Assembly: GCF_000151315.2 (NCBI RefSeq) | Contig: NW_011887296.1 | Span: 1,421,131 to 1,485,130 of the forward strand | Direction of reading: 5' to 3' | Length of the DNA: 64,000 bases | DNA from: Capsaspora owczarzaki ATCC 30864 | Taxonomy: Eukaryota > Opisthokonta > Filasterea | Part shown: positions 55,121 to 64,000 of the stretch, one piece after another | Layout: every line of letters begins with the position of its first letter | Numbering within the stretch: the first letter of the stretch is position 1 | The notes under the pieces: model-generated | The model's database searches: none | Told to the model about the DNA's origin: nothing | The model's input: only the letters and a program-made list of their open reading frames with translations | Translations under genes and position numbers: made by a program

Positions 55121-55545
55121 GCTCACACGTTCAAAATCGTGGCCCCCTGTTGTAGGTTTCCAAGGTCTTCCTGGGTGCACACGCCATTCTCAAGAACGGC
55201 TACGTCATGTCGCGCGTCGGCACCTCCGTCATTGGCATGATGGCCAAGGCGTACAACGTGCCAGTCATTGTTTGCTGTGAAACGTACAAGTTCTGCGACC
55301 GCTCTCAAACAGACTCGTTTGTCTTTAACGAGCTGGGCGACCCCGACGCGTTGGTCGCCATCGATCGCGAAAGCGGCAATGTCCTGGACGAGTGGCGTGA
55401 GATTGAATCTTTACGACTCCTCAATCTTGTTTACGATATCACTCCTCCAGACTTTGTGGATGTGGTGATCACCGAAATCGCCATGATTCCTTGCACATCC
55501 GTGGCAGTTGTTTTGCTCAACCAATCCGCCGAAAGCAAGCGCTGA
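52216..55545 (+). CDS. EIF2B4: Translation initiation factor eIF2B subunit delta
   Basis: Nine exons: 52216-52596, 53005-53316, 53448-53849, 53994-54194, 54276-54385, 54508-54577, 54665-54881, 54961-55046, 55156-55545 (about 722 aa). The C-terminal ~380 residues form the eIF2B alpha/beta/delta regulatory fold ([80 protein letters not shown]). The long N-terminus is disordered, Ser, Gln, Ala and Lys-rich, as usual for delta. eIF2B exchanges GDP for GTP on eIF2 and is inhibited when eIF2 alpha is phosphorylated; delta sits in the regulatory core. Intron 1 contains GA, GT and TCC microsatellites. All joins keep frame. Confidence 0.95.
52914..52980. repeat. (TCC)n microsatellite in intron
   Basis: About 22 TCC units inside intron 1 of eIF2B delta, 24 nt before the acceptor. 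It may serve as an extended polypyrimidine tract. (GA)n and (GT)n runs lie in the same intron at about 52825-52860. Confidence 0.9.
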
Positions 55546-55759
55546 GCTGTGCTGCCTCCCCACGCCCCTCTCTTCCTGTTTGGATATTTGCTGCTTTGGC
55601 TGTCTGATGCTTGTACACTTTGCTTTTGTGTGGAATCCAGTTATTCCATGTTGGAACAAAGGGTTTCCGTTCAACTCCAAAAAGCGAACATTTCGCAAAA
55701 GTGCTTGTAATGCTCCAGACATGGATTGTTTTGGCACGAAAGAACTTGAAGAGAACGAG

Positions 55760-55901
<142 letters not shown>

Positions 55902-55945
55902 GGAAAAACAACAACAACAACAGCAGCAACAACAAGAACAGAAAT

Positions 55946-56059
55946 GATCTGAGTGATGGCCTCGGAGCCTCGCATGCCAAAGCTGTGTGTGTGGTTTTGT
56001 TATGGCCATGGCCTTGCCGATCTGAGTGATGGCCTCGGAGCCTCGCATGCCAAAGCTGT
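55946..56059. repeat. 41-bp direct repeat, two copies 73 bp apart
   Basis: Identical 41-bp units start at 55946 and 56019 (each begins GATCTGAGTGATGGCCTC and ends CCAAAGCTGT), separated by 32 bp. They sit between the AAC tract and the ROMO1-like ORF. No coding signal. Confidence 0.85.
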
Positions 56060-56569
56060 TTTGTTGTATGACGCAAAACATCACAACAAAGGACGAGCAG
56101 GGCAAGAGAGTGAAAGTGAGTGTGCTGATCCAGCAAAAGCCACATGGAAATGGAGAACGAAGGACCTTTGCCCCCCCCCCCGCCTCCTCCGCGCGCGCCG
56201 AGTCGAGTCGACAGTGTGAGGCCAGGATCGCGCTTTTGACATCGGAGTGTTCTTCCCCAATGGAGTGGCTGTGAGCGCGAGAGAGCGAGAGAGAGAATGG
56301 CGAAAGCTGTCCTTGTCTCCCCGTTCTCTCCCCTCCCTCACTCGCTCGCGTGCGTCCAATCACAAAGATCGTCGGTAGCTGCATTGCTAGATTGTCGACG
56401 CTTGCATGGAGGAGGGGGGGCACACTTGCGCTGACTCGCTGAAAAACGCGGGTGTTTGGCAATTTCGCCAAGACCGCGTTGCAACCCAAGTCCACACGAC
56501 CGCGCGCCGCCGAGCCATCCCCTGTGCAAGCAGAGGTATATCCAAGCACTGGATGGACCGAAGACGTAC

Positions 56570-56676
56570 CGCAATGCTGATGTGCCGCCGAACACAAGGC
56601 CGAGCGCGCAACCCATGGTGCAGCCCATGAACGCGCCGTACTTCATGCGCTCAAAGCAGTTTGCGACCGCGCTCAT
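56570..56676 (-). pseudogene. ROMO1/Mgr2-like N-terminal fragment
   Basis: From ATG at 56676 the frame reads MSAVANCFERMKYGAFMGCT and continues through a Gly-rich membrane helix to SALR, then a GTACGT donor at 56569. This matches the first half of ROMO1/Mgr2 (CFDRVKMGFVMGCAVG...LR), a small inner-mitochondrial-membrane protein. The second half of the family, with its GGTFGTFM-type segment, is not found in any frame before about 56080. Either the second exon is divergent or lies elsewhere, or the gene is truncated. The continuing unspliced frame (to 56338) does not resemble the family. Confidence 0.5.
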
Positions 56677-56990
56677 AGTTGAAGATGTGGAGTGGCTGCG
56701 AGGACAAATCAACAAAAAATACAATTACTAAAGAATGGAGAATTCCCAGTGAGCTCAACGCAAGTGCAAGGATGAGGGTTGCCAAACCGCGGTTGGTTGG
56801 AACTGCTTGCGCTCCTTTCTTCGTGTTTGATCGCTCGCTTAGTCTGTCGGCACGGAGGTGTCTCATTCAAACAAACCAAATCGTGGGAATGTCCATCTTT
56901 GCAAAAGTGGGGCTGTCAGCAGACGAGGATGGACCAGAAAGCCAAACTTTTTCCCCAAAAAAAAAAAAAAAACAAGCAAAAAAAAAAACG

Positions 56991-57098
56991 CGGATTGTAG
57001 AGGACTCGAACCTCTGCCCGAAAATCGGAGTTGATACATAGGAGCTTCATTACGAAGGTCTTTCTAGTCAACCGGCTTAACCGCTCACCCAACAACCC
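56991..57098 (-). tRNA. tRNA-Ser (AGA) with intron
   Basis: Read on the minus strand, the gene folds as a type II tRNA. The acceptor stem GGGTTGT pairs with ACAATCC (7 bp with one G-U) and the discriminator is G. The D arm is GGT-GAGCGGTTAA-GCC. Anticodon stem GTTGA pairs with TCAAC across an intron of about 26 nt, loop CT-AGA-A. The long variable arm is CCGA/TCGG and the T arm AGAGG-TTCGAGT-CCTCT. Anticodon AGA plus the long variable arm gives serine. The intron follows position 37, the usual site. A run of Ts starts two bases after the 3' end, a Pol III terminator. CCA is not encoded. Confidence 0.9.
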
Positions 57099-57259
57099 TT
57101 GTGTTTCCGAGCGCTGGCCAGCCGCCATTAGGAACAGAAATCCCAAGGGAGGGAAAAAAATTCAACACATCAGAAGGTTCGTCCTGGGGTTGAGTGGTCT
57201 CATACATGGAAGGATTGTGTATGGCACAGATGAGCAATGCAGCTCGGAACACACTCACA

Positions 57260-57295
<36 letters not shown>

Positions 57296-58399
57296 AAAAA
57301 AAAAAAAAAAGTGTCAAGCAGCTTGACCTAAATGCCCATCCGGCGCCTCAACGCCCTATGTGATCAGCGCCATGTGTACTGCATGCCTAGGGCCACCAGA
57401 GTGTAAGACCTTGGTAGGGTTAGCCAGGCAATGTTGTTGTAAAGTGTGTTGTATTTCACTTTGCAGACTGAACTGCAATTCCAAATGCATGCAAACAATA
57501 CAAAGACATCAACGCCGAGTCTTCTTAGCAAAGAACGACCCAGCCGGGACCGCAGAGCCTGCGGATCCTGACACAGAGTGGGCGGGGATCGCTCCAAAGG
57601 AGGGCTGTTGTCCGGCTTTTTGATTGATTTTTTGCGTTATTGTTTTTGGTTGTTGGCGTTCTTCAAGTCATAGGTTTCTTACGCGCGAACAGGATTGGCT
57701 CGCTCGGCATTGCCGGATTTTCGTCGTTGTGCTTTGCAAATCGTGTTTTGTAAGGTAGGTACAATGGAGTGCTTCAAAGAGAATGGAAAAATTCGGTCGC
57801 TCGGCGGACGATCCGGCGCGTCGCCGAGCGTTGTTTATTGGAATGCGGGTTTTGAGCCTGTCCGTCTGGAACCCGCCCTCCTTCGTGGTTACAAAACAAG
57901 AAGAAACATATTTAATGTACAAAAAACGCGCGGGCGGCGCGGGTGTGAGATTAGGCGCTCGGTGAACGAGGCCCAAAAGAGCGGGACGAAGCGGGGGAGA
58001 GTTGATCTTTGTGGTCCTTCTTCCTTTGATCGTTCTTCGATCACTCCGTCCGTCAGCCCCTTGATGTTCTCCGTGCCGAGCTTCCATCCTCACATTCTAG
58101 ACATCTTTCTGCATCAAACACAGGACAAACGCCCGCACACACGCACGCACGCGCGCTCCGCATCTTCGCAAAATGAGCGTTCAAGCGCCAGAACGTCCCG
58201 CCACAACCTGATCGCCAATACTAACTGTCACCTTCGTGGTTGATATCAAGTCCAACCCAGCCGATCAAACACTTCAAGTTGAGTTTCCCCCGCGAACGGG
58301 CCGGCTCATGGTCTGTGTTTTTTTTTTTCAAACCGACGTTTATTTGTTTTGACCAGAACTCACGCCATCATAACAAAGTTCGCTGAGCTGCGCCGCTGT
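57099..58399. other. Intergenic region without a supported gene
   Basis: It contains a (CA)n tract at about 57252-57282 followed by a long A run (57285-57310). Small open frames exist on both strands (for example 57360-57623 plus) but none has a domain or a plausible splice continuation. The last part may belong to the 3' side of the degenerate LINE copy. Confidence 0.4.
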
Positions 58400-58889
58400 T
58401 ACTGGCGTATGAAGCTCTAGTCAAACATTTGCAGCCCAGATTTGGTGTCTGGGATGCTAACAACACTTTGGTCGTCTCAGAGGCCGAGAATCATCTTTTG
58501 GAGAGTCGAGTCGGGCTCGATTGCGAGGGCGTTGCCCCAGAGCTTATGGAAGCCTGGGCTAGTCTTGAGTGCTTTGTTCGTGCGGCACGTTTAAGTGTCT
58601 TGCCTCGCGCGATTGAGGACGAGGCTTCGGAAGTGCGCAATAGCGTGGGCCGAGTGGATTGTTGTGTGATCGAAGCGGGCGCGGCACCGCAACGTCCAGA
58701 GTGTCCATCGGGCCAGGTGGAACAAGATGGTGAGGCGTGCGCGGGAGTAGTTGTGCTTCTTGTCCACAATGAGCAGTTCGTATCGGTGTGTGCGCCAGGG
58801 TCCGAGCAGCTTCGGTTTGGGCTTTGTTTTGTTTTTTTGTTTTTGTTTTCCCTCTCCTTCATGTTTCAAGTCGGCGTCCGTACTTGTCA
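58400..58889 (-). mobile_element. Degenerate 5'-truncated fragment of a Tx1/L1-like LINE
   Basis: On the minus strand, 58591-58850 encodes a segment (LARWTLWTLRC, then FDHTTIHSAHAIAHFRSLVL) that is homologous to the C-terminal end of the large LINE ORF2 next to it (TARWTLWTLRC, FDNTVFTPADAVLRFRYLI). It is clearly diverged, so it is an older copy or a different subfamily. Only the last part of ORF2 is present, as expected for 5' truncation on insertion. The left limit is uncertain. It abuts the poly(A) end of the intact element. Confidence 0.75.
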
Positions 58890-58912
58890 TTTTTTTTTTT
58901 ACCGTCTAAAGC

Positions 58913-58918
58913 TTTATT
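58913..58918 (-). terminator. LINE polyadenylation signal
   Basis: AATAAA on the minus strand, 12 nt before the terminal A tail of the LINE. Confidence 0.75.
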
Positions 58919-59214
58919 AAGAATAACAAAGAAAAAAGAACGTAGGATATGAGACAGTTGAATGTCGTCATAACGCACACCAGTGAAGGCATGCGGGGAG
59001 AGTGCTCAAGAGCTCACAGAGGAACTCGAACAGATGATCAGCCGGGCTGACAATGGAAGGATCAGGCATTCCCCACCTATACACCACGAAAGACATGTTG
59101 CTAGCCAACACGGTTCACAAACAAGTAGACGGCTGGCAGGCGGTGGGACAGCACACTGTCGTAAGGAGCGACAATTCAGAAACGGTCAACCGCTTTACAC
59201 ACAATTTGCGGGTA

Positions 59215-62200
59215 CTAGGTGTACGCGAGGGCAAACAGTTGTGTGGAAAGACGTTCATTGTACCGGATTTCAAAAGCCTTTCCCCACCTGCTTTCGAAGG
59301 GGGGATGCTCTTGCTCATCAGTATGGAGAGGGGCGGCGCCAAAGTCGTCGCCGTCGTCGTCAGTCCTCCAGGGATTGGGGAGGGGTTTGGTAGAGTGCTC
59401 GAGGCGCGCTGCCAGGGTGATGAGGTACCGAAAGCGGAGGACCGCGTCGGCGGGGGTGAACACTGTGTTGTCGAACTTGGCAGTGCAGCGCAGCGTCCAG
59501 AGAGTCCAGCGGGCAGTGTGCATGACGATGGTGAGGCAAGCGAGTGCTTCGTCTTTCATCAAGGCGTGGTAGCGTTTGTTCTTGATAGGGCCAAAGAGCC
59601 ATTGCGAACGCTGTCTAGGGAACCAGGGGCCTTGCGCGTGGCTGAACAGCGTTTCGGCCTCGCGCCAGACCGCCACAGCCAGGGGGCAGTGGACAATCAT
59701 GTGCAGCCAGTTTTCGAGAGGGGCACGGGTGCCCTGAAGTCGGAAGCAGTGGACGCAGGCGAACGCGCCACTGTGTGACTCCTCGCGGAGTTGTTCGTTG
59801 GTGAGCTTGTCGCGGCGAGACAGCAGGCGAATCTCACCCAGGTACTCGGTGTTGTGAGCGATGCGCCAGATGAGGCCGGCACGGTTGCGCGGGACAAGAT
59901 TGGTCATCATGTTGCGGCGCAGTTTGGACCAGTGCACGGGTCCTAGGATTTGCTCCCACTCGACCAGGGCAGTTGGTTTGACCGGGGCGGGCGTGAGCAT
60001 GTGGCGAAGATTGCACAGCGATGCGTCAGATGAGGTGCATCGCACAATGTGCGCGCGCTTTTTGCACTCCTCGATGTGTTTGGGGTAGAGTGCCAGCCAG
60101 TAGCGGGCATTCTCAATTTCAGAGGGATGGCGGCTTTCGAGCATCGTCCTCCTGGAGCGATTTGCGGTGCGGCGAAGGTCGTCTAGGTCTTTGTCGATGC
60201 AGAGCGAGCGATACATGTTGTCGGGTTTGCCACGCAGCTGCAGCCGGGTTGGGTCAACGTCGAGACGCATCAGAGAGCCAAAGAAGAATCCTTCGACCTC
60301 AGGGCGTTTTGGTGGAGGATAGGCTTCAGCGAGCTGCATCAGCAGGTCGCTTTTCTTGGTGTGGGGCTTGGCAGACGGAGAGGTCCAATCCGAGACCACT
60401 GCTGGGGTGAGTTCAGCTAGCGGGAGCCTGGCTGAGAGGATGTGCTTGGGCACCACAACCTGACCGTGGAGGCGGAACACGTAGGGCTTCACGCGCACAG
60501 ACAAGGCGTCGGCGGCCGGTGTTTCCAAGATTCTGCGGAGGAAGCCCCACGAGTCAACAACCCAATCGTTCTCGCGGAAGCGCACAGGGGCGGTCCGCAG
60601 ATTGGACGGGTCGATGAGCGAGACTTTGGAGCGGATCACTTGGAGTCTGGCTTCGACCTGTGGCAGACGGGAGTCGTAGAGCTCGCGGAGATCGCGGGCC
60701 GACTGCCATTTCTTGCCAGAGTGGAGATGATGGAGGTACGAGATGCCGTGTTTCCGTAGCATCTTGAAGTCGATCTTGTCAAGCATGGGGTTGCGCCAGA
60801 GGGGAGTGGCGAGCAGTTCGTTCTTCGAGCGAGGAGGCTCAGAGAAAGGGAGCAGCCTGCGCCACGCCCTGAAGGCATGGTGCCAGAACACCGAGAGCGA
60901 AGGTCTGAACGGGAATATGGCGACTAGCCGCTGCATGGCCGTGTACTCGGCGACAGGATTGTCGGAGAGCTGAGCTGGTCTGTCAGCCACTTCGGCGAGG
61001 TGGTTGACAACCAACTTCCAGAAGCTGGGGACAGGCGACAGGAAGTTGATTAGCGCTTGGGCAGCCGTCGCTGCAATGTTGGTGGGGAGATCGATGAGTC
61101 CAAGCCCAAACATGATCGTTTTGGGAGGAGCGGTCACAACCTCCCTGGCGACCGGGGAGAATCGGCCTTTCCAGAGATAATTGTTGACAGTGTCGGACAG
61201 TGCCGTGGAGTACGTGTTGGGCATGTGGATAAAGCGACAGTGGTACCAGACGCGGGAGAGTCCGATCGCGTTGGCAATCAGGACCCTGCCAGCGATCGAG
61301 AGACTGTGGCGCGACCAGCGACCCAGCGCACGCGCGACCTTGGCTCGCAGGGGCTCGAAGTTGGCTTTGGCAAGATCGCCGTAGCCAAGTTGCACGCCAA
61401 GGACTCGAGTGGTGCCGTCAGGAGGCACCCATTGGAGATGAGCCAAGCCGTCCGGCGGATCGGCATCCCGAAGGGGGCCGAGACGCAGGACGGAGGTTTT
61501 GGCCTCGTTGATCTTGAGGTTGGTAGCCCTGCCAACTGTTGCGTAGACTTCAAACAGGGCATGGATGTGGTTGGGATCCGACAGGAAGATCGATGTGTCG
61601 TCAGCAAACAAGCTGGGTTCCACGATTTGAGGACCAGACCTCAGGGCCAGAGAGAGCATCTTGTCGCGCAGTTTGTGGATGACATAGTCGGAGATGACGC
61701 CGGCGTAGATGGCATACAAGAACGGTGCTTCGACGCTCCCTTGACGCACAGATCGTTTGATCGGGAATGGAAGCGAGATGGTGCAGTTGTACACAACGCG
61801 GGATTGGCAGCCAGTGTTGAGCAGTTCCATCCAACTGATGAAACTCTCACCGACGCCGTACTTGCGGAGTGCTTGGAATAAGAATTGGTGATCGACTCTG
61901 TCGAATGCCTTTTCCGAGTCCAGCAGGACAGCAACACCCGGAATGTTGCACACGCGGCACAAATCGAGCAAGTCGCGCATGAGATGGATGTTGGCATCGA
62001 TGGTACGACCAGGAACAAATCCGTTCTGGTTGAGGTTGACAATCTCAGGGGCAATCAGGGCAAAGCGCGCCATCAAGGCTCTGGAAATAATCTTCGAGTC
62101 CACGTTGAGACAGGTGATTGGTCGGTAGTTGCCCGGGTCTGAGCGGGCGCCTTTCTTGTACATGACCTTCAGGTACCCTTCAAGCATGGAGTCAGGGAGG

Positions 62201-63852
62201 CGTTTGTTCCGGTACGCCGCGTTGGCTACGTGGGACAATGCATAGCAGAGGCGTGCCTGGAATGTGCGATAGAAGGCACCTGTCAGGCCGTCAGGACCGG
62301 GGCTCTTGTCAGGCGCAGTGTTCTCGATAGCGACAGCAATCTCGTACGGGTTGAGATCCGCGCCCAGTGACTTCTGTTCTGCTCGGGACAGCTTTCGCGC
62401 CGGATTTGCTTGCGCAAGGACCTCGCTCAGGGCAGCCTCGTCGATTGGTTCAGAGTCATAGAGTTTGGAGTAAAAGTCGTGCAGCACGGATGCTATGTCG
62501 TTCGGAGTAGTAAAATCCTCGCCGTTCACCGTGAGTTTGGCAATGGTTTGGGCTTTGATGCACTCACGCTCAAGGCTAAAGAACACCTTGGTGCAGCGTT
62601 CGGTGAGGGCACACGAGAGGTGGTGCGACCTCAACCTGGCGCCTTCAGCCTTGGTACGAGCGATTTCTTGGAGCTCAGCTACAGCGCCAGAGCGGGCGTC
62701 CTGGAGACGTTTGAGCTGGTCCGCCGTGAGCAGGGGATCCTGCATCAGGCATTCGACGTGGGTGATGAGATGATGACAAGCTTCCTCGTCAATGCGGTTG
62801 CATTTGGCCACGTAGGCGCCAAGGGACGACGCGTAGCGGACAACTCTGGATTTGAAAATGTCCCAGGCCAGGGGGGCGTGATCTTTCGACAGCCGGATGG
62901 ACTCGTTCAGCTGATCAATGCACGTGTGGACAAAGTCCAGCAGACGCTTGTCCGTCAGGAGCCGGGAGTTCAGTCTGAATGGCGGAGGGGGACGGTGTTG
63001 GTGGTCAACGTGGTGGAAAGCCGCAATGAGAGCTCGGTGGTCAGACCTCGTTTCCTTGGCCTCGAAGGAGACGGGGGTAAAGGGAAATGCATCGTTGGTG
63101 AAGATGTAATCAATGCGTCTGCTGGAACCAGGGGAGTTGCCTGTTGGGGACCAGGTGTACAGATGCTTGTTGCCGTGGCACTCCGTCCACGACTCGGACA
63201 AGTTGAGCCGGGAGGTCAGGTTGACAAAGAACCTCTGCGCAAGATCCAGTGGCGGGGGATGAGTAGAGGAGGACAAGTAGTTGCGTTGATTGCTCAAGCA
63301 GAGGTTGAAGTCGCCGCCGACAATCATCGGGAGGGCGGGTTGCGCTTCTCCGTCGACGATCGGATGCAGGTGCGTGGTGATGATGGATTCCACTTCTTCG
63401 AGGAACCTGATGCGCAGGGACGCGTCGCCGCTGGCCGGAGCGTACACGTTCACGAGGAGGGTGGTGATACCATGGATGGATGCTGAGGCGACAATCAGGC
63501 GACCGGGGATTGCGTGTTTCAGCGTGAGGTTGGAGACAATTGGGCAGTCGTCGCTTCCTTTGCGGGCAAGAAGGGCGACGCCGTGACGAGGGTGATTGGG
63601 TTCACCGGGGGCAAGAGGGAGACGGTCAAACGAAGACCAAAGGGAGTGGTAGACGTGGGAGAGGAGGAACTCTGCACGTTTTTCCTCTGAGGAACGGAAA
63701 TGAGTTTCTTGGAGCATGATGATCGTGGCGTCCTTGCCGAGCGTTTCGGCCAAGGACGGTTGGAAGGCCAGGGCCATGGGGGATTCCGGGAACAGGGAAG
63801 GCCTCATGGTCTTGGCATTCCAACTACAGATTTTGATGGGAGGAACCGACAT
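59215..63852 (-). CDS. LINE ORF2: APE endonuclease, reverse transcriptase, zf-RVT
   Basis: About 1545 aa from the ATG at 63852 (MSVPPIKICSWNAK). The frame stays open upstream to the window edge, with in-frame ATGs at 63930 and 63927, so the exact start is uncertain. The N-terminal APE-like endonuclease (about 1-270) has CSWNAKT, MLQETHF, VNVYAPASGD, GGDFNLCLS, RRIDYIF and SDHRALIA. Reverse transcriptase (about 480-800) has GNYRPITCLNVDSKIISRAL, NGFVPGRTIDANIHLMRDLL, LDSEKAFDRVDH, SVRQGSVEAPFLY and the catalytic FADDTSIFL. The C-terminal zinc-knuckle-like region has CVHCF and HMIVHCPLAVAVW. It carries out target-primed reverse transcription. There are no internal stops. Confidence 0.95.
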   Translation of the reverse strand: MSVPPIKICSWNAKTMRPSLFPESPMALAFQPSLAETLGKDATIIMLQETHFRSSEEKRAEFLLSHVYHSLWSSFDRLPLAPGEPNHPRHGVALLARKGSDDCPIVSNLTLKHAIPGRLIVASASIHGITTLLVNVYAPASGDASLRIRFLEEVESIITTHLHPIVDGEAQPALPMIVGGDFNLCLSNQRNYLSSSTHPPPLDLAQRFFVNLTSRLNLSESWTECHGNKHLYTWSPTGNSPGSSRRIDYIFTNDAFPFTPVSFEAKETRSDHRALIAAFHHVDHQHRPPPPFRLNSRLLTDKRLLDFVHTCIDQLNESIRLSKDHAPLAWDIFKSRVVRYASSLGAYVAKCNRIDEEACHHLITHVECLMQDPLLTADQLKRLQDARSGAVAELQEIARTKAEGARLRSHHLSCALTERCTKVFFSLERECIKAQTIAKLTVNGEDFTTPNDIASVLHDFYSKLYDSEPIDEAALSEVLAQANPARKLSRAEQKSLGADLNPYEIAVAIENTAPDKSPGPDGLTGAFYRTFQARLCYALSHVANAAYRNKRLPDSMLEGYLKVMYKKGARSDPGNYRPITCLNVDSKIISRALMARFALIAPEIVNLNQNGFVPGRTIDANIHLMRDLLDLCRVCNIPGVAVLLDSEKAFDRVDHQFLFQALRKYGVGESFISWMELLNTGCQSRVVYNCTISLPFPIKRSVRQGSVEAPFLYAIYAGVISDYVIHKLRDKMLSLALRSGPQIVEPSLFADDTSIFLSDPNHIHALFEVYATVGRATNLKINEAKTSVLRLGPLRDADPPDGLAHLQWVPPDGTTRVLGVQLGYGDLAKANFEPLRAKVARALGRWSRHSLSIAGRVLIANAIGLSRVWYHCRFIHMPNTYSTALSDTVNNYLWKGRFSPVAREVVTAPPKTIMFGLGLIDLPTNIAATAAQALINFLSPVPSFWKLVVNHLAEVADRPAQLSDNPVAEYTAMQRLVAIFPFRPSLSVFWHHAFRAWRRLLPFSEPPRSKNELLATPLWRNPMLDKIDFKMLRKHGISYLHHLHSGKKWQSARDLRELYDSRLPQVEARLQVIRSKVSLIDPSNLRTAPVRFRENDWVVDSWGFLRRILETPAADALSVRVKPYVFRLHGQVVVPKHILSARLPLAELTPAVVSDWTSPSAKPHTKKSDLLMQLAEAYPPPKRPEVEGFFFGSLMRLDVDPTRLQLRGKPDNMYRSLCIDKDLDDLRRTANRSRRTMLESRHPSEIENARYWLALYPKHIEECKKRAHIVRCTSSDASLCNLRHMLTPAPVKPTALVEWEQILGPVHWSKLRRNMMTNLVPRNRAGLIWRIAHNTEYLGEIRLLSRRDKLTNEQLREESHSGAFACVHCFRLQGTRAPLENWLHMIVHCPLAVAVWREAETLFSHAQGPWFPRQRSQWLFGPIKNKRYHALMKDEALACLTIVMHTARWTLWTLRCTAKFDNTVFTPADAVLRFRYLITLAARLEHSTKPLPNPWRTDDDGDDFGAAPLHTDEQEHPPFESRWGKAFEIRYNERLSTQLFALAYT

Positions 63853-64000
63853 CTTGATCCGGAGCGCCGGGAGGCGCGGAGGATTGGTCGGGTGGCAGGC
63901 TGGTGACCTGCGAGGAGGACTGCTCATCATGCGTGGTGGACTCGGAGTGGTCGACCCGACGGCTTTTGTTGACGTGACCCTCAGGAGAGCTGTCTGCCGA
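63824..64000 (-). CDS. LINE ORF1, C-terminal end (partial)
   Basis: In the frame one base away from ORF2, an open frame enters from the window edge and stops with TAG at 63826-63824. It ends in a Ser, Pro and His-rich tail finishing VGSSHQNL. It overlaps the ORF2 ATG at 63852 by 29 nt, the type of ORF1/ORF2 overlap known in LINEs with coupled translation. The conserved part of ORF1 lies outside the window, so its identity is inferred from position. Confidence 0.6.
   Translation of the reverse strand, partial: SADSSPEGHVNKSRRVDHSESTTHDEQSSSQVTSLPPDQSSAPPGAPDQDVGSSHQNL

Larger units (their letters stand above)
58890..64000 (-). mobile_element. Tx1/L1-clade LINE, 3' end to ORF1 (5' end outside window)
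   Basis: The element reads on the minus strand and runs off the right edge. Its 3' end is marked by an A tail (58900-58890, seen as Ts on the plus strand) preceded 12 nt upstream by an AATAAA signal. A ~300-nt 3' UTR follows ORF2. Coding content: the last part of ORF1, then ORF2 with APE-type endonuclease, reverse transcriptase and a C-terminal CCHC/zf-RVT-like region. ORF2 is open over its full length, so the copy looks recent and possibly active. Clade assignment is by recalled motif similarity to Tx1/L1 elements. Confidence 0.93.

Noticed and set aside
57360-57623. Cys-rich 87-codon plus-strand frame as a small secreted protein
   Set aside because: It starts at a non-ATG codon and has no signal peptide, no regular cysteine spacing and no homologous family that I recognise.
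56991-58900. tRNA-targeted insertion of the LINE
   Set aside because: Some Tx1-clade elements target tRNA or other repeats, but the tRNA lies about 1.8 kb from the LINE 3' end and is intact, so targeting is not supported.
62410-63486. 358-codon plus-strand frame
   Set aside because: It is antisense to the LINE endonuclease region.

Overview
This window is nuclear DNA from a gene-dense, intron-rich unicellular eukaryote. It uses the standard genetic code, GT-AG introns mostly of 50-600 nt, and contains many homopolymer and microsatellite tracts. The gene mix points to a unicellular relative of animals (Holozoa). It includes a JMY/WHAMM-like actin nucleation factor, a Mnt/Mxd-like bHLH repressor with an N-terminal SID motif, a tyrosyl-tRNA synthetase carrying a C-terminal EMAPII domain, calcipressin and AP-4 sigma. 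Alongside these are 'fungal-looking' genes: a Zn2Cys6-PAS factor and a HIS2-type histidinol phosphatase. The filasterean Capsaspora owczarzaki would fit, also because of the Tx1/L1-like LINE. That name is inference from gene content, not a database match.

Layout, left: 1-1500 has no confident gene but holds a 201-bp tandem duplication with strong palindromes. 1504-3169 (-) is a leucine-rich-repeat gene built from seven identical-length 84-nt exons. Then come RCAN/calcipressin (+), the mitochondrial ABC transporter ATM1/ABCB7 (-), sorbitol dehydrogenase (+), an intronless orphan gene (-) and a giant MAP3K4-type kinase with an N-terminal BRCT domain (-).

Middle: a JMY/WHAMM-like gene (+), a Zn2Cys6-PAS transcription factor (+), an ankyrin-DnaJ protein (+), cytosolic TyrRS-EMAPII (-), SWI5 (-), a small unknown ORF (-), the AASDHPPT-type phosphopantetheinyl transferase (+), TTC39 (-), the PIG-Z/SMP3 GPI mannosyltransferase (+) and the Mnt/Mxd-like bHLH gene (+).

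Right: histidinol phosphatase (+), AP-4 sigma with a 12-nt microexon (-), a secreted/type I membrane LPMO-like protein (+) and eIF2B delta (+). These are followed by an AAC expansion, a partial ROMO1-like ORF (-) and an intron-containing tRNA-Ser(AGA) (-). The right end is a near-complete Tx1/L1-like LINE (-) that runs off the window, abutting an older fragment of a related LINE.

Genes are arranged singly, with frequent head-to-head pairs sharing short promoters: ATM1/SORD (298 bp), BRCT-MAP3K/JMY-like (636 bp), TTC39/PIG-Z (142 bp) and AP4S/LPMO-like (368 bp). There are no operons. Most genes are housekeeping: Fe-S export, tRNA charging, translation initiation, GPI anchors, vesicle coats, recombination and coenzyme A-dependent carrier activation. 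Exon models were hand-built from splice sites, reading phase and family alignment by memory. Products without a recognisable family are left unnamed.
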